From Thermoactinomycetaceae bacterium (lineage in GTDB: Bacteria > Bacillota > Bacilli > Thermoactinomycetales > Thermoactinomycetaceae): 64,000 nucleotides of DNA. Where the stretch lies: contig JANWIG010000011.1 in assembly GCA_025449975.1 (NCBI GenBank), positions 62,001 through 126,000 of the forward strand, written 5' to 3'. Below the pieces are notes generated by a model that worked only from the letters and a program-made list of their open reading frames with translations, ran no database searches and was not told the DNA's origin. Made by a program: the position numbers and the translations under genes. Positions 44,553 to 53,794 of the stretch are shown here, piece after piece (position 1 is the first letter of the stretch; every line of letters begins with the position of its first letter).

Positions 44553-44692
44553 ATTTCTCATTAATGGGGAAAGAGATGATAACACAAAAAATTTTGTTTA
44601 AAAATAGATTGAATTTATCTACTGTTCAAGTTGCTATGATATAGTTAACAAGAAAGTTTAAAAAGGAAAAATGAAGGAGGTATGACCAACTG

Positions 44693-45214
44693 ATGCCTCA
44701 ACAAAAACGGTCCATGAAAGGGATTTGGACACTCCTTTTTTTATTATTTCTCTGTGCGATTGTCTATGGAACCATGCGGCTTCGAGGAGAGATTTTATTT
44801 CAACCGCCGTTTTTGCAGATTTTGGTAGATATCATCGCGGTGATCTATCCGATCATTTATATAATGGTTTATCGAAAAGCGCTAAAAGAAGAAGATACGA
44901 TCGTTCGCTCCCATCCGGAAAAGCCGATCATAAAGAAAACGGTTGCCTATCCACGAAAAAGAAAAAAGGAAAAAAAAGAAACGTGGATCACGGTAGAAGA
45001 ACGCGATGCAGATTACAATGTTCCCAGTCATTTTTTGGCTTTTTATGCCTGGACAGGAGTAGGGATTTGGTTTTATATTTGGCTTACGCGGCTAGGGAAA
45101 GTTTCAGAGCCAGCGAATATCCCTTTTCAATACGTCTTTGATGCAACGATGTTTATTTTATGTGTTTTCTCCATCACTTTAATTATCTTAAGCTTCATAC
45201 AAGGAAAACGGTAA
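44693..45214 (+). CDS. Hypothetical membrane protein
   Basis: A 173-residue protein with four hydrophobic helices (about 10-27, 40-60, 114-130, 146-167) and a very basic middle (PRKRKKEKKE) that should be cytoplasmic. No family recognised. AAGGAGG lies 9-10 bases before the ATG. An extended -10-like TGATATAGT at 44637-44645 is probably its promoter. Monocistronic. Confidence 0.72.
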   Translation: MPQQKRSMKGIWTLLFLLFLCAIVYGTMRLRGEILFQPPFLQILVDIIAVIYPIIYIMVYRKALKEEDTIVRSHPEKPIIKKTVAYPRKRKKEKKETWITVEERDADYNVPSHFLAFYAWTGVGIWFYIWLTRLGKVSEPANIPFQYVFDATMFILCVFSITLIILSFIQGKR

Positions 45215-45322
45215 CGAATAGTTCAAGTTCATTGTTATTACTTGGTAAATATAAGAAATATTTCTAAGTAATTTCTTACAAAATAAGATAGCGATCCATT
45301 CCATTATGCTATCCTATCAGCG

Positions 45323-45344
45323 CTTAAATAAATGTTTGTTTAAG
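45323..45344. promoter_or_regulatory. Candidate TetR operator, CTTAAATAAA-TG-TTTGTTTAAG
   Basis: A 22-bp imperfect palindrome (nine of ten pairs exact) about 95 bases upstream of the TetR gene. No other gene shares the region, so autoregulation is the simplest reading. Confidence 0.5.
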
Positions 45345-45439
45345 AAGGAAAGAAAGTCCATCTGTTTGGGGTGGAGTTGAGAGCATCAGCCCGTTCTTGA
45401 TACAATAACCTCACCACTTTGGATAAAAAGGGGGATTCT

Positions 45440-46015
45440 GTGGCTAATCACGATCAAGGAATGAGAGAAAATATTATTCAAGTTGCCAAAAGATTGTTTG
45501 CCAAACAGGGATACGATGGGACAAGTGTGAGGCAAATTTGTGAGGAAGCAGACGCCAATGTGGCGTTGGTTTCTTATTATTTTGGTGGAAAAGAAAAGTT
45601 GTTTTATCAGATTATTCAAGAACATCTCCATGAGATTCAAGTTGACTATGATCACCCACTAGAAGGTTTAGAAAAATTTCTGGAAATATTTCTAGAACGG
45701 CGAGCATCTATGCCGGAAGTGGTGCAAATATTTGGAAATGAATTTTTAATGAACACCGAACGGAGCAAGAAGTTATGGGAGTATACTGTTCCGGTTTGGG
45801 ATCCGTTGAAGAAAATTTTAAAGGAGGGTAAGGAAGCAGGTTGTTTTCAATTTCACTCTCTGGAATATACATTGCATATGATTATCGCTGTCCTTACTTT
45901 TCCCCAATTCGCCATCGAATTGGGAGTCTACTCCCTCAAATACCCATTGACAACGGAGGAAATAAAGCAAGAGACCCTTCGATTTATCTTAAAGGCGATT
46001 CGTACAGAAAAATAA
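45440..46015 (+). CDS. TetR-family transcriptional regulator
   Basis: A 191-residue regulator: N-terminal TetR DNA-binding domain (IIQVAKRLFAKQGYDGTSVRQICEEADANVALVSYYFGGKEKLFYQII) and a helical C-terminal domain of AcrR/YttP type. GTG 45440 follows AAAGGGGGA; the frame extends to 45419 without a better site. A palindrome upstream may be its operator. Targets unknown. Confidence 0.88.
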   Translation: MANHDQGMRENIIQVAKRLFAKQGYDGTSVRQICEEADANVALVSYYFGGKEKLFYQIIQEHLHEIQVDYDHPLEGLEKFLEIFLERRASMPEVVQIFGNEFLMNTERSKKLWEYTVPVWDPLKKILKEGKEAGCFQFHSLEYTLHMIIAVLTFPQFAIELGVYSLKYPLTTEEIKQETLRFILKAIRTEK

Positions 46016-46043
46016 AAGCGACCCGCTGGAAGGGTCGTTTTTT
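46016..46043. terminator. Bidirectional terminator between TetR and rpsT
   Basis: CGACCC (46019-46024) pairs with GGGTCG (46032-46037), flanked by As on one side and Ts on the other, so it works for both convergent genes. Confidence 0.75.
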
Positions 46044-46054
46044 GTTAAGTAGGA

Positions 46055-46321
46055 TTATGCATTGAGTGCTTGAAGCTTTTTACTTAAGCGGGATTTTTTC
46101 CGAGCAGCTGCGTTTTTATGGATCAGCCCTTTGGTGACGGCTTTATCCAAGGTGCGGGAAGCGACTTTATATAGTTCAGCGGCTTGTGCTTGATCTTGTG
46201 CCTCCACAGCTAATAAGAATTTTTTTACAGCTGTACGCATAGCAGATTTTTGGGAAGCGCGATGAATCCGACGCTTTTCGTTCGTTTTTGCGCGCTTAAT
46301 TGCCGATTTAATGTTCGCCAT
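46055..46321 (-). CDS. rpsT: 30S ribosomal protein S20
   Basis: An 88-residue, strongly basic S20 (bS20) with the usual opening [18 protein letters not shown] and ending [15 protein letters not shown]. It binds 16S rRNA early in 30S assembly. GGAGGTG precedes the ATG. Placement divergent from gpr is as in B. subtilis. Confidence 0.97.
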   Translation of the reverse strand: MANIKSAIKRAKTNEKRRIHRASQKSAMRTAVKKFLLAVEAQDQAQAAELYKVASRTLDKAVTKGLIHKNAAARKKSRLSKKLQALNA

Positions 46322-46420
46322 TTCTGTTGTTCACCTCCTAGGTTGTTGTTACGGATCCCAGTGTGTGCAACATCCACCATTCTAACACGCAGTGGGAGAA
46401 AATGCAATAAAATCGCTTGA

Positions 46421-46450
46421 GAATAATGGAAAGGGTTTTTAGTCAAAATA
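46421..46450 (+). promoter_or_regulatory. Possible sigma-G-type promoter of gpr
   Basis: GAATA (46421-46425), 18 bases, CAAAATA (46444-46450). This loosely fits the forespore sigma-G pattern and gpr is a sigma-F/G gene in B. subtilis. The match is approximate. Confidence 0.3.
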
Positions 46451-46481
46451 TGATCAATCGATTAAAAAAGGGGTGGGGATC

Positions 46482-47588
46482 GTGGATGTGAGTCGAAAAA
46501 CAGATGAACTTGATTTAAGTAGAGAAACGATTCGCACGGACTTAGCCCGTGAAGCTCACCAGTTAGCCCGTGAAAGGCAAGGAGAACCCAGTTCAATCCC
46601 GGGTGTACGTATAGAAGAGGAAGAAGAGGATGGGATTACGACCAGTTGGATTTGGATTGATGATCAAGAAGGAGCAGATGAAATTGGAAAAGTCCCGGGA
46701 ACCTATCTCACGTTGGAAGCGCCAAAGTTACGAACAAAGGATTCGATGCTTCAGCATCGAGTGGCACAGCATCTGGCTGACCAGTTTGCTCGGTTTCTGC
46801 AAGAGTTGGACATCGGTCCCGATGCTTCTTGTCTCTTAGTTGGACTAGGCAATCGCCATGTTACGGCGGACGCCCTCGGACCACTCGTGATCCAACATTC
46901 GCTGGTTACCAGGCACTTGTTTCAGCTTGCACCGGATGATGTCTCTGAGGGATATCGTCCAGTTAGTGCCCTTTCTCCTGGAGTCTTAGGGATCACCGGA
47001 ATCGAAACGAGCGAAATCGTGCGCGGGGTAGTGGAAAGGACCCAACCCGATTTTATTATCGCCTTTGATTCATTGGCATCGAGAGCTTTATCGCGTGTCA
47101 ATTCCACGATTCAAATCGCAGATACGGGTATTTCGCCAGGATCGGGCGTTGGCAATAAACGGAAAGCACTGACCGAAGAGACACTCGGCGTTCCGGTGAT
47201 CGCCGTCGGTGTACCTACAGTGGTGGATGCTGCGACGATTGCTCATGATACGATTAACTTTGTTCTTTCTCATCTGAGTCGGGAAATGCATGGAATTCGC
47301 TCCAATCCGCTCGATCCCTTTAATCGGGCGACAGTGAAAGAGTTAACAGAGCATCAAGTTCCCGCTGAAACATCTAACAAAATGCTGGGAATGATCGGGG
47401 GATTAAGCGAAGAGGAAAAAGGGCAGTTGATCCGTGAAGTGCTTCAACCCTTGGGACAAAATCTAATCGTTACACCCAAAGAAGTGGATTCGTTTATTGG
47501 CGATATGGCCAAGCTGATTGCCAATGCGATCAATTGTGCCCTCCATGAAGCAGTCACACTGGAAAACGCGACAACACATTTACATTAG
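46482..47588 (+). CDS. gpr: Germination protease GPR
   Basis: A 368-residue spore aspartic-type protease that degrades small acid-soluble proteins on germination. An N-terminal propeptide (LSRETIRTDLAREAHQLARE) precedes the core: LLVGLGNRHVTADALGPLV (with the catalytic Asp region), IIAFDSLASRALSRVNSTIQIADTGISPGSGVGN and VIAVGVPTVVDA. GTG 46482 follows GGGGTGGGG; GTG 46473 is the alternative. Neighbours spoIIP and yqxA follow as in B. subtilis. Confidence 0.96.
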   Translation: MDVSRKTDELDLSRETIRTDLAREAHQLARERQGEPSSIPGVRIEEEEEDGITTSWIWIDDQEGADEIGKVPGTYLTLEAPKLRTKDSMLQHRVAQHLADQFARFLQELDIGPDASCLLVGLGNRHVTADALGPLVIQHSLVTRHLFQLAPDDVSEGYRPVSALSPGVLGITGIETSEIVRGVVERTQPDFIIAFDSLASRALSRVNSTIQIADTGISPGSGVGNKRKALTEETLGVPVIAVGVPTVVDAATIAHDTINFVLSHLSREMHGIRSNPLDPFNRATVKELTEHQVPAETSNKMLGMIGGLSEEEKGQLIREVLQPLGQNLIVTPKEVDSFIGDMAKLIANAINCALHEAVTLENATTHLH

Positions 47589-47592
47589 CGGA

Positions 47593-47630
47593 CAGACCTC
47601 GTATGCACAATACGAGGTCTGTTTGGTTTA
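47593..47630 (+). terminator. Terminator of gpr
   Basis: CAGACCTCGTAT (47593-47604) pairs perfectly with ATACGAGGTCTG (47610-47621), followed by a T-rich run. Confidence 0.85.
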
Positions 47631-47702
47631 TCCATCGTATGAAAGCTTTGTAGAAGATATACGGCAGAGCGATCCTCCCAAGAAGAAAAGATAAAATCCG
47701 TT

Positions 47703-47750
47703 CCGTCTTCTCTTTTGTGCGCAAATCAGCAGAAGGGGAGACGGTTTTTT
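47703..47750 (+). terminator. Second terminator-like hairpin upstream of spoIIP
   Basis: CCGTCTTCTCTTTT pairs, with wobbles, with AGAAGGGGAGACGG, then TTTTTT. Lying only 64 bases before spoIIP, it is either a backup terminator for gpr or an attenuator. Confidence 0.65.
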
Positions 47751-47813
47751 GTTGGTATAACTCTCTCAATCTCCTCATAAAGTAGAATAGCAGATTGCTA
47801 GAGGAGGTAAAAA

Positions 47814-48941
47814 ATGCAGCGTTTTCGAGACTGGCTAGCTCTACTAATAAAACCGAATTCTCGCAAGATATTTGTTGTTCTTCTTCTGAGTACAGCTCTT
47901 ACCTTTTCGCTAGCGGGTGCGCTTGCGATGTCACAAGCGAAAACGAGTATGCGCTCATCAAGTTTAGGAAAGGTGACCTCCCATCTTCATGAACGAACCT
48001 TGCTCCTAATCATGAGTCGCGTTATTCCATATTTACAAGAAGAGTCGAAAGTGGTCGACTCCGACAGCCTCTTTTCCCGTCTCTTCTTTGAGACCGTCGC
48101 CAGTATGAATCCACAGGATCCGAGAACTTTTTTGGGAAGAGAGCTACCGTTATTTACTCTTTTTGATGCGGAAATTGATCTAGCTAGTACAGGAACCGAT
48201 TTGACCTCGATTCCGATTGAATCGCCGCCTCCTCCTGAATTGGAACAGGAAATCATTCGTGGACTCAATCAAATCGATCGCGAACGGCAGCAAGAAAAGT
48301 TGGTAGATGGTCCGGAGATGAAAAAAGTGTTGATCTATCATACCCATTTTTGGGAATCTTATTTGCCGGAACTGAAAGAAAAAAATCCAAACAAAGCGAG
48401 CAGTCTTCATACGAACATTATGAAAGTGGGCTGGCATATGGCAAACACTTTAAATAAGATGGGCGTAGGAGCGGTTACGATCGATCAAACGCCCAAAACA
48501 GGTTGGCATGGTGCTTATAAGCATTCTCGAGATTTGGCGGTTAGTATGATGAAACAGCACAAAGAGATTACCTATCTCATTGATCTCCATCGTGACTCGA
48601 GACGTCGCTTACAAACAACGAAAGAGATCAATGGAACCATTTATGCCCAACTCGCGTTTGTGGTGGGCGAGGCGAGTCAGAATTTTGAAAAAAACCTTCA
48701 ATTGGCACGAGAAGTTCATCATAGAATAAATCAGCTTTATCCCGGGCTTTCGAGGGGGGTAATTATTAAAAAAAGAGCGAATGGAAACAATGGGGAGTAT
48801 AACCAATCCTTGTCACCTAATAGTATGTTAGTAGAAGTAGGAGGCGTAGATAATACCTTTGAGGAAGCATTTCGTTCCGTTGAAGCCTTAGCTGAAGTTT
48901 TGACCGAGAGAATCAATCAGGCGACTCCGGTGACAAAGTAG
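47814..48941 (+). CDS. spoIIP: Stage II sporulation protein P
   Basis: A 375-residue peptidoglycan amidase/endopeptidase of the DMP engulfment complex in the mother cell. One N-terminal membrane anchor (about 18-40), then the SpoIIP domain: VLIYHTHFWESYLP (zinc His), ITYLIDLHRDSRRR, and MLVEVGGVDNTFEEAF (zinc Glu). GAGGAGG precedes the ATG. It forms a pair with yqxA downstream. Confidence 0.95.
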   Translation: MQRFRDWLALLIKPNSRKIFVVLLLSTALTFSLAGALAMSQAKTSMRSSSLGKVTSHLHERTLLLIMSRVIPYLQEESKVVDSDSLFSRLFFETVASMNPQDPRTFLGRELPLFTLFDAEIDLASTGTDLTSIPIESPPPPELEQEIIRGLNQIDRERQQEKLVDGPEMKKVLIYHTHFWESYLPELKEKNPNKASSLHTNIMKVGWHMANTLNKMGVGAVTIDQTPKTGWHGAYKHSRDLAVSMMKQHKEITYLIDLHRDSRRRLQTTKEINGTIYAQLAFVVGEASQNFEKNLQLAREVHHRINQLYPGLSRGVIIKKRANGNNGEYNQSLSPNSMLVEVGGVDNTFEEAFRSVEALAEVLTERINQATPVTK

Positions 48942-48961
48942 GTGGATGGGCGTGGGATCAG

Positions 48962-49309
48962 ATGAATTGGTCATTTAAGTTAATCACAGGCTTATTACTG
49001 GTCATTTTTGTGTTTGGCGTCGTTTTTGGGATGAATGTGGCCGAGCAAAATTTGCATAAGATGCAAGGAATTGAAGGAGCACCAAAGGCGATTCAAGTCA
49101 CTCCCGTCAATGGAAAAGTAGAAATCGCCGTCTTGGGAGAGACGATTCAAACTGAAAATCCGATCAAAAAGGTTGAGCAAACGGATTCAGAAGATAAGGT
49201 GCCGAGCCAAGTGGATTCGCGAAGTTGGCTTACGGAAGCAGCCAGCATCTTAGGAGGCAGTCTACGAATGCTCACACGAACGATTCTTGATTTGATTTTT
49301 GCAAACTAA
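48962..49309 (+). CDS. yqxA: YqxA family protein (DUF3679)
   Basis: A 115-residue protein with one N-terminal membrane helix (about 5-24) and a soluble part with an acidic linker. B. subtilis yqxA lies in the same place after spoIIP. Function unknown; co-expression with spoIIP suggests a sporulation link. The site before the ATG (GGGCGTGGGATCAG) is weak. Confidence 0.8.
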   Translation: MNWSFKLITGLLLVIFVFGVVFGMNVAEQNLHKMQGIEGAPKAIQVTPVNGKVEIAVLGETIQTENPIKKVEQTDSEDKVPSQVDSRSWLTEAASILGGSLRMLTRTILDLIFAN

Positions 49310-49325
49310 AAGACTACCGGGTGGT

Positions 49326-49371
49326 CTATTTAGTATCCATGCTTTTGCTGGATGCTAAATAGATTTTTTAT
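49326..49371 (+). terminator. Terminator of spoIIP-yqxA
   Basis: CTATTTAGTATCC (49326-49338) pairs with GGATGCTAAATAG (49350-49362), then TTTTTT. Confidence 0.88.
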
Positions 49372-49599
49372 TTAGTTGGCTTGGTGAATTTTATAAAGAT
49401 TAAGCAATATTCTTTTAATCATAGAAGGAGTTACGATTGTTTTGAGCGAATACTTCATCGTTCTTCATGTTCCGATTCGTATGAATTCATCCAGCTAAGT
49501 CAAATGATTGAAGAGACGTTTTTTGTAAGGATCAGATGAATAAGGAGGGAATCCGTTATCGAAAAAGATGCAACGAAGCGTAGATAGCGGAAATGTCGG

Positions 49600-50307
49600 A
49601 TGAAAAAGCAGGTTATTTTGTTCATTCTCCCCTTGACGATAGTCATGTTGTTGTTCGCATGTTCCACTAAGGAGAAAGTGGAAATCCCAAAAGAAGAACA
49701 AGGCATAGCCATTAACATCGATGCGATGTTAGCGGAAAATGTAGATCAAATGGTTAAAGAAACCCCACTGATTGTCGTCGGTTCGTTTGAGAGATTGATT
49801 AAACACTATAATGCAGCCTATGATCCGAAAGATCCTACGAAAGAAGCGAAGAATAGCGTCGGTGAAAGAAAATTGTTTGATTTTAGAGTGGATAAGGTGT
49901 TGAAAGGTTCGATCTCCTCCAAAGTGATTCAGGTTTCTCAGCCGTATCGTTTTTCGGTGACGGATTTAACGGAAGAGCAAGTTAAAGCGCGTGTAGGACT
50001 CGTGAAAGATCCATATTATTTTGAACCTGAACAAGGAAAACGATATGTTCTTTTTTTGAGAAAAGCTGAGAATCCACCTCCGTCCTCTCAAGATTATTAT
50101 GGTTCCTTTGTCATCCATGTTTTCTCCGTTTCGGATGATCAGAAATTATCTGTTGTTAAACCGGATCCTCGCTTAAGCAAACAAAAGGTAAGCATCGATG
50201 GAAAGACGTATGAAGTAGAAATTCATACTTCACTGGATCCTCCAGAAGGAGTAGATGGGCTTACTTTGGAGCAGTTAGAAACGAAAATCAAACAACGATC
50301 ATCATGA
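49600..50307 (+). CDS. Putative lipoprotein
   Basis: A 235-residue exported protein with a type II signal peptide (KKQVILFILPLTIVMLLFAC, lipobox LFAC, Cys21 acylated). The mature part (TPLIVVGSFERLIKHY, VDKVLKGS, YVLFLRK) looks like a small beta domain seen in many Bacilli lipoproteins of unknown role. It separates yqxA from lepA, which are neighbours in B. subtilis. The ribosome site is weak: the ATG overlaps the TGA of an 11-codon frame (49568-49603). Confidence 0.78.
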   Translation: MKKQVILFILPLTIVMLLFACSTKEKVEIPKEEQGIAINIDAMLAENVDQMVKETPLIVVGSFERLIKHYNAAYDPKDPTKEAKNSVGERKLFDFRVDKVLKGSISSKVIQVSQPYRFSVTDLTEEQVKARVGLVKDPYYFEPEQGKRYVLFLRKAENPPPSSQDYYGSFVIHVFSVSDDQKLSVVKPDPRLSKQKVSIDGKTYEVEIHTSLDPPEGVDGLTLEQLETKIKQRSS

Positions 50308-50462
50308 AACAGGAAGATGGTTCTCTGTTGTACAGCTGTTACAGGAGAGAGCCATTTTTGTTTGGGGAGCATCTTTTTTCGATCGTGGGAGATTGAAGGG
50401 AAGCATAGGGACTGCTATAATTAAGCAATGCAATCTTGGCTATCGTTCGGGAGGAATTTTGG

Positions 50463-52280
50463 ATGGATAAACGAGAGAGACAAAAAATGATCCGTAACTT
50501 TTCGATTATTGCCCATATTGATCATGGGAAATCGACCTTGGCTGATCGGATCTTGGAATATACTGGAGCATTAACAGAACGGGAAATGACCGAACAATTC
50601 TTAGATAAAATGGATTTGGAAAAAGAGCGGGGAATTACGATTAAACTGCAATCGGTTCGGCTAAAGTATCAAGCCAAAGATGGAAAAGAGTATCTTTTGA
50701 ATCTGATTGACACCCCCGGTCATGTTGACTTTGCTTATGAAGTTTCGCGCAGCTTACAAGCTTGTGAAGGAGCTCTTTTGGTGGTTGACGCGGCACAAGG
50801 CGTTGAAGCGCAAACCCTTGCCAATGTCTACCTGGCGTTGGAAAGTGATTTGGAGATCATCCCTGTGATCAATAAGATCGACTTACCAAGTGCTGAGCCA
50901 GAGCGGGTAAAACAGGAAATTGAAGAGATTATTGGTTTAGATGCCAGTGAAGCGGTACTCGCTTCGGCGAAAGCAGGAATCGGAATTGAAGAGATTCTCG
51001 AGCAAGTAGTAGAAAAAGTTCCTGCTCCAGAAGGGGATCCCGATGCTCCGTTGCAAGCGTTAATCTTTGACTCATATTATGACGCATATAAAGGAGTCAT
51101 TGTCTTTATGCGGGTTGTTCAAGGAACGATTCGCAAGGGGATGAAAATAAAAATGATGGCAACAGGAAAAGAATTTGATGTTACAGAAGTTGGGGTCTAT
51201 GCGCCACATCCGGTTCCGATGGAGGAGCTGTCCGTCGGGGAGGTCGGATTTGTCGCTGCGAGTATTAAAAATGTGAAAGATACACGGGTGGGAGATACCA
51301 TCACCGATGCAGCCAATCCTGCTCCTAGTCCTCTACCTGGATATCGGAAAACGAATCCGATGGTCTTCTGTGGACTCTATCCTGTCGATTCGTCTGATTA
51401 TAATGACCTACGTGAAGCGCTTGAAAAATTAGAGTTAAATGATGCATCGCTTAGCTACGAGCCAGAAACCTCCTCTGCTCTTGGATTTGGTTTCCGTGTC
51501 GGCTTTTTGGGTTTGCTGCATATGGAAATCATTCAAGAGCGGATCGAACGCGAATTTGATATCCCGCTGATTACCACTGCCCCCAGTGTGATCTATCGGA
51601 TTCATCAAACGGATGGAACCGTTTTGGAGATTGAAAATCCGACACTGATGCCTGAGCCACAAAAGATTGAGCGAATCGAAGAACCTTATATCGAAGCCAA
51701 TATTATGGTTCCGAACGACTTTGTCGGAACAGTAATGGAATTATGTCAGCGCAAGCGGGGACAATATGTCGATATGAAATACATCGATACCAACCGAGTC
51801 AACTTAATCTATGAACTGCCTCTCGCCGAAGTGGTCTATGACTTTTTTGATCAACTCAAATCGAGTACAAAAGGATATGCTTCGTTGGACTATCAGCTAG
51901 CAGGCTATAAACCATCCAATCTGGTTAAGATGGATATTCTGTTAAATGGTGAAGTAGTCGACGCTTTATCGTTTATCGTCCACCGTGAGCAGGCCTACTA
52001 TCGCGGGAGAGCCTTAGTAGAAAAGTTGCGCAAACTCATCCCGAGACAAATGTTTGAAGTCCCTGTCCAAGCTGCTGTTGGTAACAAAATCGTCGCCCGA
52101 GAAACGATCAAAGCCATCCGTAAAAATGTTCTCGCTAAATGTTATGGAGGGGACGTCAGCCGTAAACGCAAACTATTAGAGAAACAAAAAGAAGGGAAAA
52201 AGCGGATGAAAAGCGTTGGTAGTGTTGAAATTCCACAAGAAGCCTTTATGGCCGTCTTGCAAGTAGACGATGAGAAGTAA
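50463..52280 (+). CDS. lepA: Elongation factor 4 (LepA)
   Basis: A 605-residue translational GTPase that back-translocates or helps initiation and ribosome biogenesis. G1 [10 protein letters not shown]2 ITIKLQSV, G3 DTPGHVDF, G4 NKID, and the LepA C-terminal domain ([35 protein letters not shown]...[25 protein letters not shown]) are intact. ATG 50463 is 7 bases after GGGAGGA. Confidence 0.97.
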   Translation: MDKRERQKMIRNFSIIAHIDHGKSTLADRILEYTGALTEREMTEQFLDKMDLEKERGITIKLQSVRLKYQAKDGKEYLLNLIDTPGHVDFAYEVSRSLQACEGALLVVDAAQGVEAQTLANVYLALESDLEIIPVINKIDLPSAEPERVKQEIEEIIGLDASEAVLASAKAGIGIEEILEQVVEKVPAPEGDPDAPLQALIFDSYYDAYKGVIVFMRVVQGTIRKGMKIKMMATGKEFDVTEVGVYAPHPVPMEELSVGEVGFVAASIKNVKDTRVGDTITDAANPAPSPLPGYRKTNPMVFCGLYPVDSSDYNDLREALEKLELNDASLSYEPETSSALGFGFRVGFLGLLHMEIIQERIEREFDIPLITTAPSVIYRIHQTDGTVLEIENPTLMPEPQKIERIEEPYIEANIMVPNDFVGTVMELCQRKRGQYVDMKYIDTNRVNLIYELPLAEVVYDFFDQLKSSTKGYASLDYQLAGYKPSNLVKMDILLNGEVVDALSFIVHREQAYYRGRALVEKLRKLIPRQMFEVPVQAAVGNKIVARETIKAIRKNVLAKCYGGDVSRKRKLLEKQKEGKKRMKSVGSVEIPQEAFMAVLQVDDEK

Positions 52281-52567
52281 AATCCATCATAGAAGTGGTT
52301 TTCACTGTAAGCTAGAAATGATCCGCAAGGGTTACAGGACATTTGAGGCATAACGCTTTGAACGCGTAGCCGAGCAGAGGGGAAAGCGAAGGCGAGTGCT
52401 TTCCCTGCCAAAGCTGCTCCCGTAGCGGACCTCTCAGCATCTAGGTAAGCATCCACTCGTAGCGTCTCAGACGTTCCTCATTCCTATTTGATCATAAAAG
52501 GCACAGACTCTGGTCATACTTGATGCTTGTCTTTTATATGTATTTTGAATAGATGGGAGGCATCCAT
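52281..52567 (+). other. Structured, relatively GC-rich intergenic segment
   Basis: No gene seen. GGGAAAGC (about 52380) pairs with GCTTTCCC (about 52400), with further GC-rich arms up to 52470 (GCTGCTCCCGTAGCGG). GC content is above that of the flanks. Could be a small RNA or a mobile-element remnant; no known family recognised. Confidence 0.35.
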
Positions 52568-53707
52568 TTGTCAGCCAAGGCTGTCTATATTCATATTCCA
52601 TTTTGTACCAATAAATGCCATTATTGTGATTTTACTGCATATACAGTCAAAGGTCAGCCCGTAGACGATTACCTTACAGCACTGGATCGAGAGATGAGAC
52701 TGGTTACAACCGAAGTTCCCCCGCACACCATTGAAACCATTTTTATCGGCGGTGGTACACCAACCGTACTCACACCCGAGCAAATGGAACGCTTACTTGA
52801 AATGATCCAAGCCCATTTTCCAAATCGGTCTCCACAACTTGAATTTACGATTGAAGCTAACCCAGGAACGACCACGGATGAACTGCTAAAGATCATGATC
52901 GCTGGGGGAGTGAATCGCATCAGTTTCGGGGCGCAAACATTTCGCCCAGACCTCTTAAAACGCCTCGGTCGAATCCATGGAGTCGCTGAAATCGAGCAAA
53001 GTGTGATCGCCGCTAGAGAAGCTGGCTTTCAAAATATCTCACTCGATCTGATGTTTGGCTTGCCAGATCAAAGTCTGGAAGATCTGCATCATACCCTACA
53101 ATCTGCCCTGTCTCTCCACCCAGACCACTTTTCCTGCTATAGCTTAAAAGTAGAGGAAGGAACTCTTTTTTATCATTTAGCGCAAAAAGATGAACTGCCC
53201 CTACCGAGTGAAGATGAAGAGCTGAATATGTACCAATCGCTTCGAACCATCTTAGCAGAAAAGGGATACCATCAATATGAAATAAGCAACTTTGCTAAGC
53301 CAGGAAAAGAAAGCCGACATAACTCAATTTATTGGCTAAATGAAGAATATTACGGATTCGGAACAGGATCTCACGGATATTTGCAGAAGATAAGATATGC
53401 AAATGTAAAAAGTGTTGCTGAATATATTCGGATCATTGACCAAGCTCGACGTCCTGTTAGCGAAAGCGATATTGTAACGGAACAGGAAGATATGGAAAAT
53501 TTTATGATTTTAGGGTTGCGCATGATGAAAGGGGTCAGTCGTTCACGCTTTCAATCCCGTTATCATAAAGATATGATGGATGTATATGGTTCAGTCATCC
53601 AAAAGTTAGTCGATCAAGGACTCTTAAAAGTGGAACCTGAGCGAGTTGTTCTCACGGAGAAAGGATTAATTTTCGGAAACGAAGCATTTGCTGCTTTTCT
53701 AATATGA
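52568..53707 (+). CDS. hemW: Radical SAM family haem chaperone HemW
   Basis: A 379-residue radical SAM protein. The cluster motif CTNKCHYCDF (C-x3-C-x2-C), IFIGGGTPT, RISFGAQTF, and RHNSIYW are typical of HemW, which hands haem to respiratory enzymes; it lacks the extra features of HemN oxidases. TTG 52568 is 7-8 bases after GGGAGG; ATG 52553 lies before that site. Next gene is hrcA, as in B. subtilis. Confidence 0.93.
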   Translation: MSAKAVYIHIPFCTNKCHYCDFTAYTVKGQPVDDYLTALDREMRLVTTEVPPHTIETIFIGGGTPTVLTPEQMERLLEMIQAHFPNRSPQLEFTIEANPGTTTDELLKIMIAGGVNRISFGAQTFRPDLLKRLGRIHGVAEIEQSVIAAREAGFQNISLDLMFGLPDQSLEDLHHTLQSALSLHPDHFSCYSLKVEEGTLFYHLAQKDELPLPSEDEELNMYQSLRTILAEKGYHQYEISNFAKPGKESRHNSIYWLNEEYYGFGTGSHGYLQKIRYANVKSVAEYIRIIDQARRPVSESDIVTEQEDMENFMILGLRMMKGVSRSRFQSRYHKDMMDVYGSVIQKLVDQGLLKVEPERVVLTEKGLIFGNEAFAAFLI

Positions 53708-53711
53708 GTAA

Positions 53712-53740
53712 TTGACATCAATTCCATCGTTTGATAATTT
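53712..53740 (+). promoter_or_regulatory. Promoter of the hrcA-dnaK operon
   Basis: TTGACA (53712-53717), 17 bases, TAATTT (53735-53740) upstream of CIRCE. A GATAAT at 53733 is a second -10 option. Confidence 0.55.
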
Positions 53741-53752
53741 AAATATAGTATT

Positions 53753-53779
53753 TTAGCACTCGTTTAATTTGAGTGCTAA
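53753..53779. promoter_or_regulatory. CIRCE operator (HrcA binding site)
   Basis: TTAGCACTC-N9-GAGTGCTAA, an exact match to the consensus, 15 bases before the hrcA start codon. Confidence 0.97.
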
Positions 53780-53794
53780 CAAGGGGGGAGGCAG

